From contig CM043971.1 in assembly GCA_014529385.2 (NCBI GenBank), positions 88,987,340 through 89,051,339 of the forward strand: a DNA stretch of 64,000 bases, in the 5' to 3' direction. Source of the DNA: Adiantum capillus-veneris (Eukaryota; Streptophyta; Polypodiopsida; Polypodiales; Pteridaceae). A program made the position numbers and the translations under genes. The notes beneath the pieces were generated by a model. It did no database searches and was not told where the DNA came from. It saw nothing but the letters and a program-made list of their open reading frames with translations. Shown piece after piece: positions 12,049 to 22,982 of the stretch. Numbering within the stretch: position 1 is the stretch's first letter; each line of letters opens with the position of its first letter.

Positions 12049-12857
12049 TGGTAAGAAATAAGACGTAGCTAAATAGATATTTGAGTAGATTACTTAATGG
12101 AGAGAGATAGATTTCACACACAAGAGATTATAGAGTAGAGAGAGAGAGAGAGAGAGTACACAAGATATACGTGGTTCACCCAATGTGGGCTACGTCCACG
12201 GAAAAGCAACCACTCAATGGCTTTAGCACTTCAAAAGAAGAAGTAGTTTACAAAGGGATTAAACCCTTAATAGAGCTCCCGCCTTGCTTCACTCTCACCA
12301 CCTCACACTCACCTTGTTGCATCAACTTCACACTATGAAATGTATGTAGAAATGGCCTCCTTTTATAGGCCAAAAGGGCTGCCCTCTCTTATGAGAGGCA
12401 GCCATGTGTAGCCGCCCTTGTGCAAATAAGTCCAAATCGGACCCTCCAATCCGCCCGTGTGTGACCGCCCTTGAGAAGACAAGTCCGCTTTTGAATTCGG
12501 CCACCGGCCATTGAATTCGGCCACCAGCCACCGGCCATTGACTTCCGACCACCGGCCACCGGCCATTGACTACCGGCCACCGACCAACCGACCGGTTGTT
12601 TTCCGACCACTTTTTGACCGCCGTCCGGCCATTATATTCCGGCGAAAAGGGATATTCTGACAAAGGAAAAAAAAAGTCTCGGGGGCCTCCGCCCCCAGGG
12701 CCCCTAAAGTTGCCCCTGATTCTTGTCCGTGAAAATTTTGGTTTCCGGTGAGTGATTTTCCTTCACACACGATGGCTTCTCCTCATAATGGGGGCCTTAC
12801 AAATGTGCGCTTTTACCACAGAAAATTACAAAGGTAAATCAGGCTCCATACTTAACA
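12049..12857 (-). repeat. 3' LTR of the copia element
   Basis: Reads TGGTAAGAAATAAGACG... to ...ATACTTAACA on the plus strand. It contains a (GA)n tract near 12134-12154 and a GC-rich block of CCACCGGCC-type repeats at about 12490-12600. The right LTR has fewer of these repeats, explaining most of the length difference (809 versus 762 bp). The first bases differ from the partner (TGGT versus TGTT). Confidence 0.93.
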
Positions 12858-12872
12858 ATCTCCCACTTGGAG
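12858..12872 (-). other. polypurine tract of the copia element
   Basis: Read on the minus strand this is CCAAGTGGGAGATTG, directly preceding the 3' LTR. An AAGTGGGAGA core is the usual plus-strand priming site of plant copia elements. Confidence 0.85.
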
Positions 12873-12917
12873 ACTGATCTCCAAACCAAACCTGTGACTG
12901 CTTTCCATTCTGGCTTC

Positions 12918-15900
12918 TTATCCTTGAATGCCGATTGAAGATGAGCAAAAGCTCAACTTCTCCTTGTTGACCACCTTTGTAATCATGTCTGCAGGATTTT
13001 CACTTGTATGCACCTTTCCTAGCTTTAGCTGTCCCTCTTCCAAAAGAGTGCGTATGAAGTGATATCTCACCTTAATGTGCTTTGTCCTTGAATGAAAGGC
13101 TGAGTTCTTCGAAAGATGGATAGCGCTTTGGCTATCACTGTACAAGACACAATTGTCTTGTTTGAATCCAAGCTCTTCTAAGAATCTGTGAAGCCACAGA
13201 ATTTCTTTGCTTGCCTCCGTCATTGCAACATACTCTGCTTCCGTGGTAGAAAGTGAAACCACTTTCTGCAGCTTTGAAGCCCAGCTTACTGCTGTGCCTC
13301 CAACCATGAACACATAGCTAGTAGTGCTCCTTCGAGTATCTTTGTCACCTGCCATATCTGCATCAGCATACCCTTCTAGAAAAATATCAGTTCCTCCAAA
13401 ATACAAAGCATTTGTTGTTGTCCCTTTTAGATACCTAAGTATCCACTTCACAGCTTGCCAATGCTCTTTACCTGGGTTGTCCATGAACCTACTCACAACT
13501 CCCACTGCATGTGCAATGTCTGGCCTTGTCCAGACCATAGCATACATTAGAGAACCTACCGCTGCAGCATATGGAACTTTAGACATATAGGCTATCTCCT
13601 CTTGTGTCTTTGGACACATATCCTTCGTTAGTTTAAAATGACCAGCCAAAGGTGTAGAAACTGGTTTTGCATTTTGCATTGCAAACCTTTCTAGTACCTT
13701 CTTGATGTAATCTTCTTGAGATAGCTTTATTGTCTTCTTCGTCCTGTCCCTTGATATTTTCATACCAAGTATCCTCTTTGCAGCACCTAAATCTTTCATT
13801 GAAAAAGATTTAGACACCTCCTCTTTTAGGTCTTTGATGTCCTGCATGTTAGCACTTGCAATCAGCATGTCACTAACATACAACATTAGGATGATGAACT
13901 TCCCATCTCCCAAATTCTTCATGTAGACGCAGTGATCCGAGTTGCATCTTGTGAATCCATGATCCAACATCCATCGATCAAACTTCAAGTACCATTGTCT
14001 TGATGCTTGCTTTAAACCATACAAGCTCTTCTTTAATCTGCAAACCATTTTCTCCTTACCTTTTACTTCATACCCCTTTGGTTGAAGCATGTAGATTTCC
14101 TCCTCTAAGTCACCATGAGGGAATGCCGTATTTACATCCATTTGCTCGAGATTTAAATCATGAGCATCCACAAGGCTTAAGACAAGCCTAATTGAGTTCA
14201 TTTTTACAACAGGAGAAAATATTTCATTGAAGTCAATACCTTTCTTTTGAGGAAACCCTTTTACCACAAGCCTAGACTTGTACCTTTTCTTCCTACCTTC
14301 TTCTTCCTTCAGCTTGTACACCCATTTGTTTTGAAGTGCCCGCTTACCTTTAGGCAACTCAACCAACTCCCATGTTTGGTTGCGATGTAGTGAGTCCATC
14401 TCCACTTGCATACTCTTCGTCCATTCTTCTTTGGATTCATATTGCATAGCTTCTTCGTATGATTCCGGCTCTCCAGAATCTGAGATCAAGAGATGGTTGA
14501 AGGAAGGAACAAACCTTTCTGGAGGTCTACTTGCTCTTGTAGATCTTCGGGGAATAGGTTGAGGCTCCTCATTTGGTTGACGTTATTGCACATTGTCACC
14601 GTTTATAGTCCTTGAGTCTTCACCGTCCTCAAGCTCCATGTACTCATCACCTTTTTCTTTTGTTTGTTTTCTTTCCAAGTAATCTTTATACATATTTTGT
14701 TCGTTAAAAATTACATCCCTACTCCTTAAGATTTTACCATCTTCAGGATTCCATAGGCGATACCCAAAGTCACCTTCTCCATAGCCAATGAAGAAACACT
14801 TTTTGGACTTTGCATCTAGCTTTGATCTTAGGCTTCTATCTATGTGCATGAAAGCCTCACACCCAAACACTTTGAGAAATGCATAATTCACCGGTTTACC
14901 TGTCCATGCCTCTTCTCGAACTCCCCCATCCAATGCCGTTGAGGGTGACCGGTTGATTAATTACACAGACGTACTTACAGCTTCTGCCCAAAGCTCAAGC
15001 GGTAGACATGCATGTAGCCGCATGCTTCGTGCTCGCTCCATGATTGTCTTGTTCATCCTTTACGAAATACCATTTTGTTGAGGTGTCCTTGGGGTTGTCC
15101 TTTGCCTCTGAATGCCATTGCTAGCACAAAAGCTTTCAAAAGCTTGGCTGCAATATTCACCTCCATTGTCGGATCTGAGGCATTTAACCTTGGTACCTGT
15201 TTCATTCTCCACAAAGGCTTTCCACCTTTGAAATATGAAAAATACATCGGATTTATTCTTCATGACATAAACCCATTTTTTTCTAATCGCATCGTCTATG
15301 AATGTTACATAGTACAATGAGCCACCAAGTGATGGTGTACTTGCTGGACCCCAAACATCAGAATGAACCAACTCAAGTTTTTTTATTTTTCTTTCATTTC
15401 CTGATTTTTAAAATTTTACCCTCTTTTGTTTACCATAAACACAATCTTCACAGAACTCTAAGTCCACTTCTTTCAAACCTGGTAGAAGCTTCTTTGTTTG
15501 AAGGATTTACATTCCTTTGGCACTCGTATGCCCAAGCCGGTAGTGCCACACTGCACTGTCAACTTCTGTAGTTGCTGCACAAGCTGAAGGTTGAGTGCTA
15601 ACAGTACACAAGTAAAGTGTACCGACCTTTTCTCCCTTGGCAACCACCAAAGATCCCTTTGAGATCTTCCACCGTTTGTTTCCGAATGCAATGTTGTGAC
15701 CTTCATCGTCCAATTGTCATGTAGAGATTAAATTTTTGCGAAGAGAAGGAACATGCCTAACATCTTTAAGCTTCCATTCATTTCCGTTAGCAGTTTTGAC
15801 AGAAACTGTACCTTTGTCGACAATCTCACAAGCTTCATCATCTCCCAAGTATACATACCCAAAATTACCTTTGGTGTAGTTTTGGAAATGTTGCTTGTGT

Positions 15901-16799
15901 GGTGTCGCATGGAATGAAGCCCTGGAATCTACTATCCATGAATTAAACACATTGTCTAATGAGAGAATTAGAGCATCTTGCTCTACTAGACCTGCCACAT
16001 TGGCCTCCGATGTTGGCTTGTTGTCTTGAGACTTTGTCTCCTTCTTCTTCTTGGACCAGCAATCCTTCTTGACGTGGCCCTTCTTGCCGCAGTTCCAACA
16101 TTCAAGAACTGACTTTGTGCGTGACTTGCTCCGTCTTGAGCGATCACAACCCTTTTGGTTTTTGAACCTCTCCTTAGGCCTTCCTCTTGTTTCTACTGAC
16201 AATGCAGCACTTGATGATTCTCCTGTGCTTCTCCTTCGCATTTCCTTGCTTAGGAGAACACCCACAATATCATCAAACTTAAGAGTATTTGTGTCAGAAA
16301 TAGAATTACTTACAGCCATCACAAGGCTGTCTCAACTATCCGGTAGAGATGATAGTATAAGGAGAGATCGCACTTCGTCATCGAAATTGATTTTCACTGA
16401 TCGAAGTTGACTTATGTTTGTGTTAAAGTCATTTAGGTGTTCTGCAACTGAACCATTCTCTGTCATCTTTAGATTGAACAAGCGCTTCATAAGAAATACC
16501 TTATTAGATGCCAATGGTTTCTCGTAGAAGTCATCAAGTGACTTCATCAAGTCCTCTGTGGTCTTCATCTCCGAAACATTGAAAGCCACCGTTGACGCTA
16601 AGCTTAACCGGGTTGTTCCCAGTGCCTTTCGATCAAGGACAATCCATGCTTCATCTGCCATCGTTGCGGGCTTCTTTGCAAGATCGCCTAGTGGCAAATA
16701 GAGGTCCTTCTGGTAGAGATAGTCTTCAATTTGCATCTTCCAATGTTGGTAGTTTTTACCGTTGAACTTCTCAATCTTGAGCTTCCCTTCCTCCGCCAT
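12918..16799 (-). pseudogene. copia gag-pol polyprotein, one frame, seven premature stops
   Basis: The whole gag-pol lies in one reading frame from the ATG at 16799 to the stop at 12918 (1,293 codons) with no frameshift. Domains: gag from 16799; CCHC knuckle CWNCGKKGHVKKDC near 16060-16100; protease near 15905-15945; GAG-pre-integrase WHYRLGHTSAKGM near 15510-15550; integrase core from about 15365; reverse transcriptase 14450-13650; RNase H about 13330-13040. In-frame stops lie at 16334-16332, 15719-15717, 15509-15507, 15410-15408, 15062-15060, 14963-14961 and 14585-14583. The stop at 15062 falls where copia integrases carry the third catalytic acidic residue. The protease site is D-S-R instead of D-S-G, and the reverse transcriptase motif is YVSD instead of YVDD (13880-13869). 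The element cannot replicate on its own. Confidence 0.95.
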
Positions 16800-16858
16800 A
16801 ACTCCCACTCAATTCAAGGAATCCTTTCCTTGAGATAAATTAGCTACGAGCAAACCTT

Positions 16859-16870
16859 GCTCTGATACCA
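16859..16870 (-). other. primer binding site (initiator tRNA-Met type)
   Basis: The minus strand reads TGGTATCAGAGC two bases inside the 5' LTR. This is the standard complement to the 3' end of plant initiator methionine tRNA, used to prime minus-strand synthesis in many LTR elements. Confidence 0.93.
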
Positions 16871-16872
16871 GT

Positions 16873-17634
16873 TGTTAAGAAATAAGACGTAGCTAAATAG
16901 ATATTTGAGTAGATTACTTAATGGAGAGAGATAGATTTCACACACAAGAGATTATAGAGTAGAGTAGAGAGAGAGAGAGAGTACACACGATATGTGTGGT
17001 TCACCCAATGTGGGCTACGTCCACAGAAAAGCAGCCACTCAATGGCTTTAGCACTTCAAAAGAAGAAGTAGTTTACAAAGGGATTAAACCCTTAATAGAG
17101 CTCCCGCCTTGCTTCACTCTCACCACCTCACACTCACCTTGTTGCATTAACTTCACACTATGAAATGTGTGTAGAAATGGCTTCCTTTTATGGGCCAAAA
17201 GGGCTGCCCTCTCTTATGAGAGGCAGCCATGTGTAGCCGCCCTTGTGCAAATAAGTCCAAATCGGACCCTCCAATCCGCCCATGTGTGACCGCCCTTGAG
17301 AAGACCAGTCCGCTTTTGAATTCGACCACCGGCCACCGGCCATTGACTTCCGACCATTGACTACCGATCACCAGCCAACCGATCGGTTGTTTTCCGACCG
17401 ACGTCCGGCCATAATATTCCGGCGACAAGAAATATTCCGACGAAAAAAAAAAGTCTCGCGGGCCTCCGTCCACGAGGCCCCTAAAGTTGCCCCTGATTCT
17501 TGTCCGTGAAAATTTTGGTTTCCGGTGAGTGATTTTCCTTCACGCACGATGGCTTCTCCTCATAATGGGAGCCTTACAAATATGCACTTTTACCACAAAA
17601 AATTACAAGGGTAAATCAGGCTCCATACTTAACA
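16873..17634 (-). repeat. 5' LTR of the copia element
   Basis: Starts TGTTAAGAAATAAGACG and ends ATACTTAACA on the plus strand. It is collinear with the left LTR apart from a shorter CCACCGGCC-type block and scattered substitutions. Confidence 0.93.
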
Positions 17635-17917
17635 TGAACAACACTTACGAACTTTTTTCCCTCACTAGGAGGTTGTTTTCCCTCAATAGGAGATTATTTT
17701 GCCTCAACTTGCATATACACCCATCATTTTAGAGCAAGCCTTAACTTTGTATTAGCACACTTAGCAATGCAACTTAATGTGTTGTGTTTTCTTGAGTTTC
17801 TCCTTCATCTTCACCATCATTAAGTGCATTCTTACATCCAAATTTCCAATAATAGAGACCTTACAACCTTTTTCTAGATCCAAGTGGCACTATTACAGTT
17901 ATTGAAGTTTAGGTTTA
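17635..17917 (+). repeat. right part of the split 3' LTR of decayed copia copy 1
   Basis: Resumes with the TSD TGAAC and aligns with 60416-60715 (CCTCACTAGGAGGTT, ATACACCCATCATTTTAGAGC, TCTAGATCCAAGT). Similarity ends near GGTTTATTGTAAG in both copies; the true LTR end is within about 50 bases of this. Confidence 0.75.
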
Positions 17918-18548
17918 TTGTAAGTAGCTTTGACAAATTATTATTGATCGTAGAAGAGTCATAAACTAAGGTCAAATTACTCGGTATTAGGCAAATGGCT
18001 CTGTTCAAAAATCCAAAAACATAGGTAAAAGCATCCATAAAGGCCACTTTGTGTAAGACAGAAGCTCAGCCCAAATGTGTTCTAGTGAAAGTTTTGGCAA
18101 CTAGGAAACTCACCCCAAAATTGCAAAGGAAAACAAACCCCAAAAACTCCAAGAAGCCCTGACCGTGAGGCTAGAACTAGTAAAGATGTCATTCATAATT
18201 CAATTTATTTGATAACAAAAAGCTGGTCAACAAGAAAGCCCTATAAAATTAACGGTTGGCACATTTGGCACATTTTAGGAGAAAGAAAACAAAATTAAGT
18301 ATGGAATGACCATCCAAATTGTCAAGAATATATTTGATTTAGCTTTCAAAACTAGTTTGAAAAGCAAGTTTTAAGAAAAGAATGTCTCATCAAACTTAGG
18401 AAAAATGCATGAAAGAAAGTTCCTCTCACTTATCTTGGAATTTTTATATAGGAGCAAGGGACTAGGAAATCAGCAGTTACACCCATGGAGGTAGATTATA
18501 TTTGTTGTGATTAGCTGAGCATGTGATTGATCATGAGTGTATAGGCCT
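17918..18548. other. no recognised gene
   Basis: AT-rich spacer with A-rich runs. I saw no coding motif and no repeat shared with the rest of the window. Confidence 0.4.
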
Positions 18549-18568
18549 CTAGTTGGTTTTATGGCCTT

Positions 18569-18800
18569 GGCACTAAGTAACACCCATCTTTAATGCGGGG
18601 TGGAGTAATGGGATCGACGGTCCCAGTTGAGGGGTGGGAACTCGAGGTGCACTAAACATAGCCGCACAAAAAGCGAGGCGCAATAAACCTAGTCAGCAGG
18701 AAAAATGAAGCACGCAACCGGGATATGAACCGGTGACGTTGCAGTCCGGGTTGAGGGTCACATAGGCTAACCACCTCACCCACGCGCGCATCATGTATGC
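18569..18800 (-). mobile_element. tRNA-derived SINE with target-site duplication
   Basis: Read on the minus strand, the head carries a box A-like segment (GGTGAGGTGGTTAGCC, about 18780-18765) and a box B-like GGTTCATATCC (18731-18721). The spacing is that of an internal RNA polymerase III promoter. A tRNA-unrelated body of about 150 bases follows. The flanks 18549-18568 and 18801-18820 are 20-bp direct repeats matching at 17 of 20 positions (CTAGTTGGTTTTATGGCCTT versus CTAGTCGTTTTTATGACCTT), the usual mark of LINE-driven insertion. It encodes no protein. The family name is unknown to me. Confidence 0.8.
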
Positions 18801-18820
18801 CTAGTCGTTTTTATGACCTT

Positions 18821-19961
18821 ATATTGTGAGGTGACATGCATTCCCCAAGTTGTCCAGGTTTAGTTTTTTATTTTAGCTGCTGCGACTGCGATCTCCTCGA
18901 CTTTTGTGCTTGAGCTTCTCCACCTTTGATCCCATTGCCTCCCCCTCTTAAATATGGGTGTTAGTTAGTGTTGAGGGGTGTATGGGTGCCAAGTGACGTG
19001 GCATGTGTGTTATTTTTGCCTAGTATATGTATGATTTTGGAAGAGCTCACCCCCTAAATAAGGACCTAGGGAAAGTGCATGCCCTTTGTATATGGTTGGC
19101 TAGCACACACCATGATGAGCGGCTATTAAGAATCAGCTTAAGTTTGTTTATTAATTAAAAGAGAATTGAAATACTGTTTGATTAAGAGATTTTTAACATT
19201 GTGAAGAAATGAAATAGAAGAACCATCACAACAATCTGGGGCTCCCTCTTTCATCTCTGCTTGACTATACCCACCAATACCCATGTTAGGGTTTAACTAA
19301 AGGGGGTATCCCCTATGGGAAAAGGGGTTGCCGCTTGGTTTGGGGGTAGCAAATCCTCGTCACTATATGGCATTGGCTCCCTCAGCAAGGGGGATCTAGG
19401 GCCCAAATTATGTGGTGCGAGTGGCTTTGATCTCCACTGTCCGATCGCCTAGGTGAACTAAGAGTGACCTAGGGAATGGGCTAGGGAGTGAACTAAGGCA
19501 GTGTACACCCGTCGTGCCCACATAGACACCTATGTGCCATTGCATGGTGGTAAGGCTTTCACGTGGAACCATGAGGCTACGGGTTCAGCCGCACATGATG
19601 CAAGGGGACGGTGAACTAGGGGGTGAACTGGGGAGCAAACCAAGGCCACCATTTTTTGCCCCTACTTCATCCTTTCACTCCTAGTTCACCCCAACAATCG
19701 GACGAAGCCTCATGGCGCATGGCGCCGCCTAGTTTGGGCTTTGGATCCCTCCTAAAAGGGGCCCCGTGCCATATAGTGACAAGGGTAGCCCAGTAAACCA
19801 AGAACTTTCCCTCCCACCACCAACACAACATAATTGGATGTAGGAAGAGCATGTCGATTGCTTAAGTTTCCAATACATCAATTGTGCCACCACCATTAAT
19901 GAAGCAAACACCATGGGAGACCTATTTACTGCAGAAATTCAAGAACGGTAATATGTACTCG
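18821..19961. other. no recognised gene
   Basis: GC-richer than its surroundings, with short reading frames lacking motifs. A short inverted pair (CACTATATGGCA near 19361-19372 and TGCCATATAGTG near 19768-19779) is present. It may be the 5' part of the LINE that follows, but I could not identify an endonuclease domain. Confidence 0.4.
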
Positions 19962-22052
19962 TAATGCAGGTAGACACTAAAAAGGCCTTTGATCCAGTAC
20001 AGTAGGATTTCATTGCCGACACAATGCGGGCCCTTGGATTCTGCCCTAAGTCAGCTAATGTTGTATATTTTTTGTATGCTCATAATACGTCTTCATGCCT
20101 TCTTGATGGTGAGTCAACTGACCCTTGGCCTCTTGGATGCTCTGTCAGGCAAGGTTGCCCCCTCGGTGCCTTGTTGTATGCCATCACCACTCACCCCTTG
20201 TTGTTGCATTTGGATCACTTGACTTCGCTTGGTCCGTCTTCATGGGTTGAAATTACCCTCTTGGAGTGACTTTATTGGGCAAGCTTATGTTGATGACTCG
20301 TTGTTCATGCCTCGCAATAACCAAGATGATGTGCGAGAGATTATGCAAGCATGGGATACATTCGGTCTGACAGTAGGCCTTAAGATTAAGTTTCAAAAAT
20401 CCAAACTCATGCCTCTTAGTGCATGTGACTGGCATCATCTTTTGTGGCCTAGCGATATTCTTGATCTGCAAATGGTTGTCAGACACTTGATGTATCCTAT
20501 TGGTGGACCAGGTAACCAATACTCAATAAGTGGATTGGGTCATGCAATGCCTCAATGTCAAATTGCATTATTGGAAACTATTTACATGGCCATTACATGT
20601 TCAACTTTGCATTGTCCAAAGCATCATGATGGCATATGTTCAGTTTTAATTGTCATTGTTGAATTGGCCTCGTTCTCACCTCACATTGCTTACGTCTGAT
20701 ATTTTATCTCGTTTGTGGCGCACTAGTTCTCACAAGAAAGGCCCCCGTTTGTTATCAATGGAGAAACTTTGCACTTTGAAGCGTTTTGGGGGGCTAAATA
20801 TTTTGGACCTTCTCCACCACACTCGAGGAAAAAAGGCCATGTTATTGCCTACCCTTGCACAGCAATCTCAGCCATGGACAGTTAGGATTGCCGCACTATG
20901 TCAGCATGCTAGCACTTCTGCCTTTGGTCACTGGAAAACTTCCCTCTAGGAGATTGTGCTCGACAAGATGGACGCCCATATTCCTAGTTGCTATGTCCCC
21001 TCCAGTTTGCTCTTTGCTTGGAAAGCCGTTACTAATCATCTTTCATGGGATGGCAGACAACAAAATGTTTGGAAAGCATTCATTAGAGCAGGGCATTCTC
21101 TCTTACTCTTGTTGATCGGTCACCTCGCCACGCATACTTTCTTTCGTGCTGAGGCATGCGCACAGTGGATGATGTGGTCAATTCATCTAGGCATTTGTTA
21201 CTTTTTTCTCACGCCGTTACACACTTTGGGTTGGGCATGCATTATCGTCGGATTTGGAGTGCGCTTGAGCATATGCTAGTTGTTTTCCTCCCCTTTCTAC
21301 CATTGGCCCGTGGATGTCGTATACCGGATTGGACTTTATGGGACACTCCTCTTGATGCCATTTCTGCCAGCAATATTTATGCTTCTCTTTTGTAGGAGTC
21401 TTGGCTGGCTGATCATTGTGATGCACTTCGGTCTTTGCATAAATTTGATCGATGGTGGAGAAAGGCTCGTACTGCAATTTGGAAGTGCAACTTGCCTCTT
21501 AAGGAGCGTTTGTTTCTTTGGCGTTGTTTGCTAGAAATTCTCCCAATTGGAACTCTCCTTGCGGTGCATAACATCAGCTCTTCTCATTGTGTCAGATGTT
21601 CAGCCGGTGGAGAGACTGTCAAACATCTACTTTGGATTGTCACTCCACCAAGGCTTTCCTTGACCGCTTATCTGTCTATATGCGCCTCCGCTTTCCCTCG
21701 GTAGTTTTCCAAAAAAGATTATGGATTTTTGGCATTCTCCCAACCTCCCGACAGCAACTTGCGATAATCTTCACATGGGTCAGATTTTGGTCACTATGGT
21801 CTTTGTGGCACCAACTCAATTTTCGCATGCTCCATCGGCATGATGCGGTTCAAGATTTCGCTTAGGTAATCACTACATTTTGCCTTTGATGTTGGGGACA
21901 CATCCCCAGATATCTTTCGACGGCTCTATGTTTGCTTTTAGAGCTTTCACATCACGGGACACCTCTTGGTTCCTCCCTTTGTATCTGATCTTTCTCCTCA
22001 TCTTGAGGTTTCCAACTTGTAAATTAATCAAAACATATTTACAAAAAAAAAA
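19962..22052 (+). mobile_element. LINE (non-LTR) retrotransposon remnant, RT to poly(A)
   Basis: Translation in changing frames gives LINE reverse transcriptase blocks in order. DTKKAFDPVQ lies near 19975. SVRQGCPLGALLYAITTHPL lies near 20140-20200. AYVDDSLF lies near 20280-20300, followed by FGLTVGLKIKFQKSKL. A GGLNILDL block lies near 20790-20810. A zf-RVT-like segment (AIWKCNLPLKERLFLWRCLL, then HCVRCSAGGETVKHLLW) lies at 21470-21650. The element ends in an A-run at 22043-22052, as expected of target-primed insertion. Frameshifts and stops run throughout. The 5' end and endonuclease were not found. The catalytic AYVDD is intact but the frame is not. Confidence 0.8.
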
Positions 22053-22088
22053 GGATGTGTGTTTTGCGCACACGTGTGAGTGCGTGCA

Positions 22089-22089
<1 letters not shown>

Positions 22090-22138
<49 letters not shown>
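22090..22138. repeat. compound microsatellite (GT)n(GA)n
   Basis: About ten GT units run directly into about fifteen GA units, immediately downstream of the LINE poly(A) end. Open reading frames called across it are artefacts of the repeat. Confidence 0.95.
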
Positions 22139-22139
<1 letters not shown>

Positions 22140-22678
22140 AAAGAAGTTTTAAACATCATAGGAACAACCCTAAGAGACCTTAAAATCTTTGAGAGAGATT
22201 TCATAATTATCCTCAAAGGTCAAATATGACCTATATAGATGGCACCAAAAGAAACATATCAGCTAGGATATGTTAAGGACTCTTGATGCTTAAAAATTGC
22301 GGAAATAAGTGAATCCACATCATGATTGGGAGAGGAATGTGTGTGGGGAGATCTCATGGCTGAAAATGTGGGGGAAGCAAGCTCTAATGTGATCAAAAGC
22401 TGAGCACCCAAGCATGTGTGATATTCAGACTTGCAGAATTGTTGAGGGCATAGAGTGCATAGTCGATGCGATTCCTCGCTGGTGCCCCGACCTGTCGTAG
22501 AGGATGAGAGCTCAGCCGGACAGTGGCACTAGTGCAGCATATAACAATGGGTGTAATTCCCTTGTTCGGGAAAGAAGATGGTTTTGTAAAAGGGGCAACA
22601 TATGTGGCATTATATATTAAAACTGACCCCCCTGAGTTCTCCCAAGCTGTGATACATTGGCACTGTAAAAAAACCTCA

Positions 22679-22735
<57 letters not shown>

Positions 22736-22982
22736 TTCCCTTTTAATGTTTGAAATGTTTTCTTCAAGAACATTTTTACTTCCATGATCATAAGCAAGTC
22801 AGATGAACTACCTCCTGTGAAACAGAGAAGCCAAGACTACAAAACTGTACAGAATTCTATCATATAATATATACAATTCAATCCAAAATAATACATACAA
22901 TGTTTCCACATGATCTAGTCAAATAATATACATAAAGCGCCATAGGAGCCAGCATGTGCGTATATCATGGCTCCCACGATCA
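22139..22982. other. 3' flank of the PPO-like gene, with (GA)n tract
   Basis: No gene recognised. A (GA)n tract of about 50 bases lies at 22682-22732. The stretch from 22982 back to about 22850 is downstream of the minus-strand polyphenol-oxidase-like gene and is AT-rich, suitable for its 3' untranslated region. I did not see a textbook AATAAA signal at a convincing distance. Confidence 0.5.

Larger units (their letters stand above)
12049..17634 (-). mobile_element. complete Ty1/copia LTR retrotransposon with TSD TGAAC
   Basis: About 5.6 kb element on the minus strand. It has two LTRs, each running TG...CA when read on the plus strand, with tRNA-iMet primer site inside the right LTR, single-frame gag-pol, and polypurine tract inside the left LTR. 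The five bases before it (12044-12048, TGAAC) equal the five bases after it (17635-17639, TGAAC). The uninterrupted paralogue near 60425 reads continuously through the target, which confirms the insertion site. Coding capacity is lost through seven in-frame stops. The LTRs are still clearly alike, so this is one of the younger insertions in the window. Confidence 0.95.

Noticed and set aside
12566-12770. Small genes on both strands in the GC-rich part of the copia LTR
   Set aside because: They lie in tandem CCACCGGCC repeats and are not conserved in the partner LTR.
12918-14489. Host gene encoding a 523-residue protein
   Set aside because: It is the reverse transcriptase-RNase H end of a copia polyprotein in frame with gag and integrase further upstream, between LTRs.
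18700-18790. A working tRNA gene on the minus strand
   Set aside because: Box A/B-like segments are present, but the acceptor stem does not pair and the sequence continues into a SINE body with TSDs.
22028-22797. Apparent open frames with Ser-Leu or Arg-Glu runs around the GA/CT tracts
   Set aside because: They are translations of microsatellites; composition is fully explained by (GA)n and there is no homologous domain.
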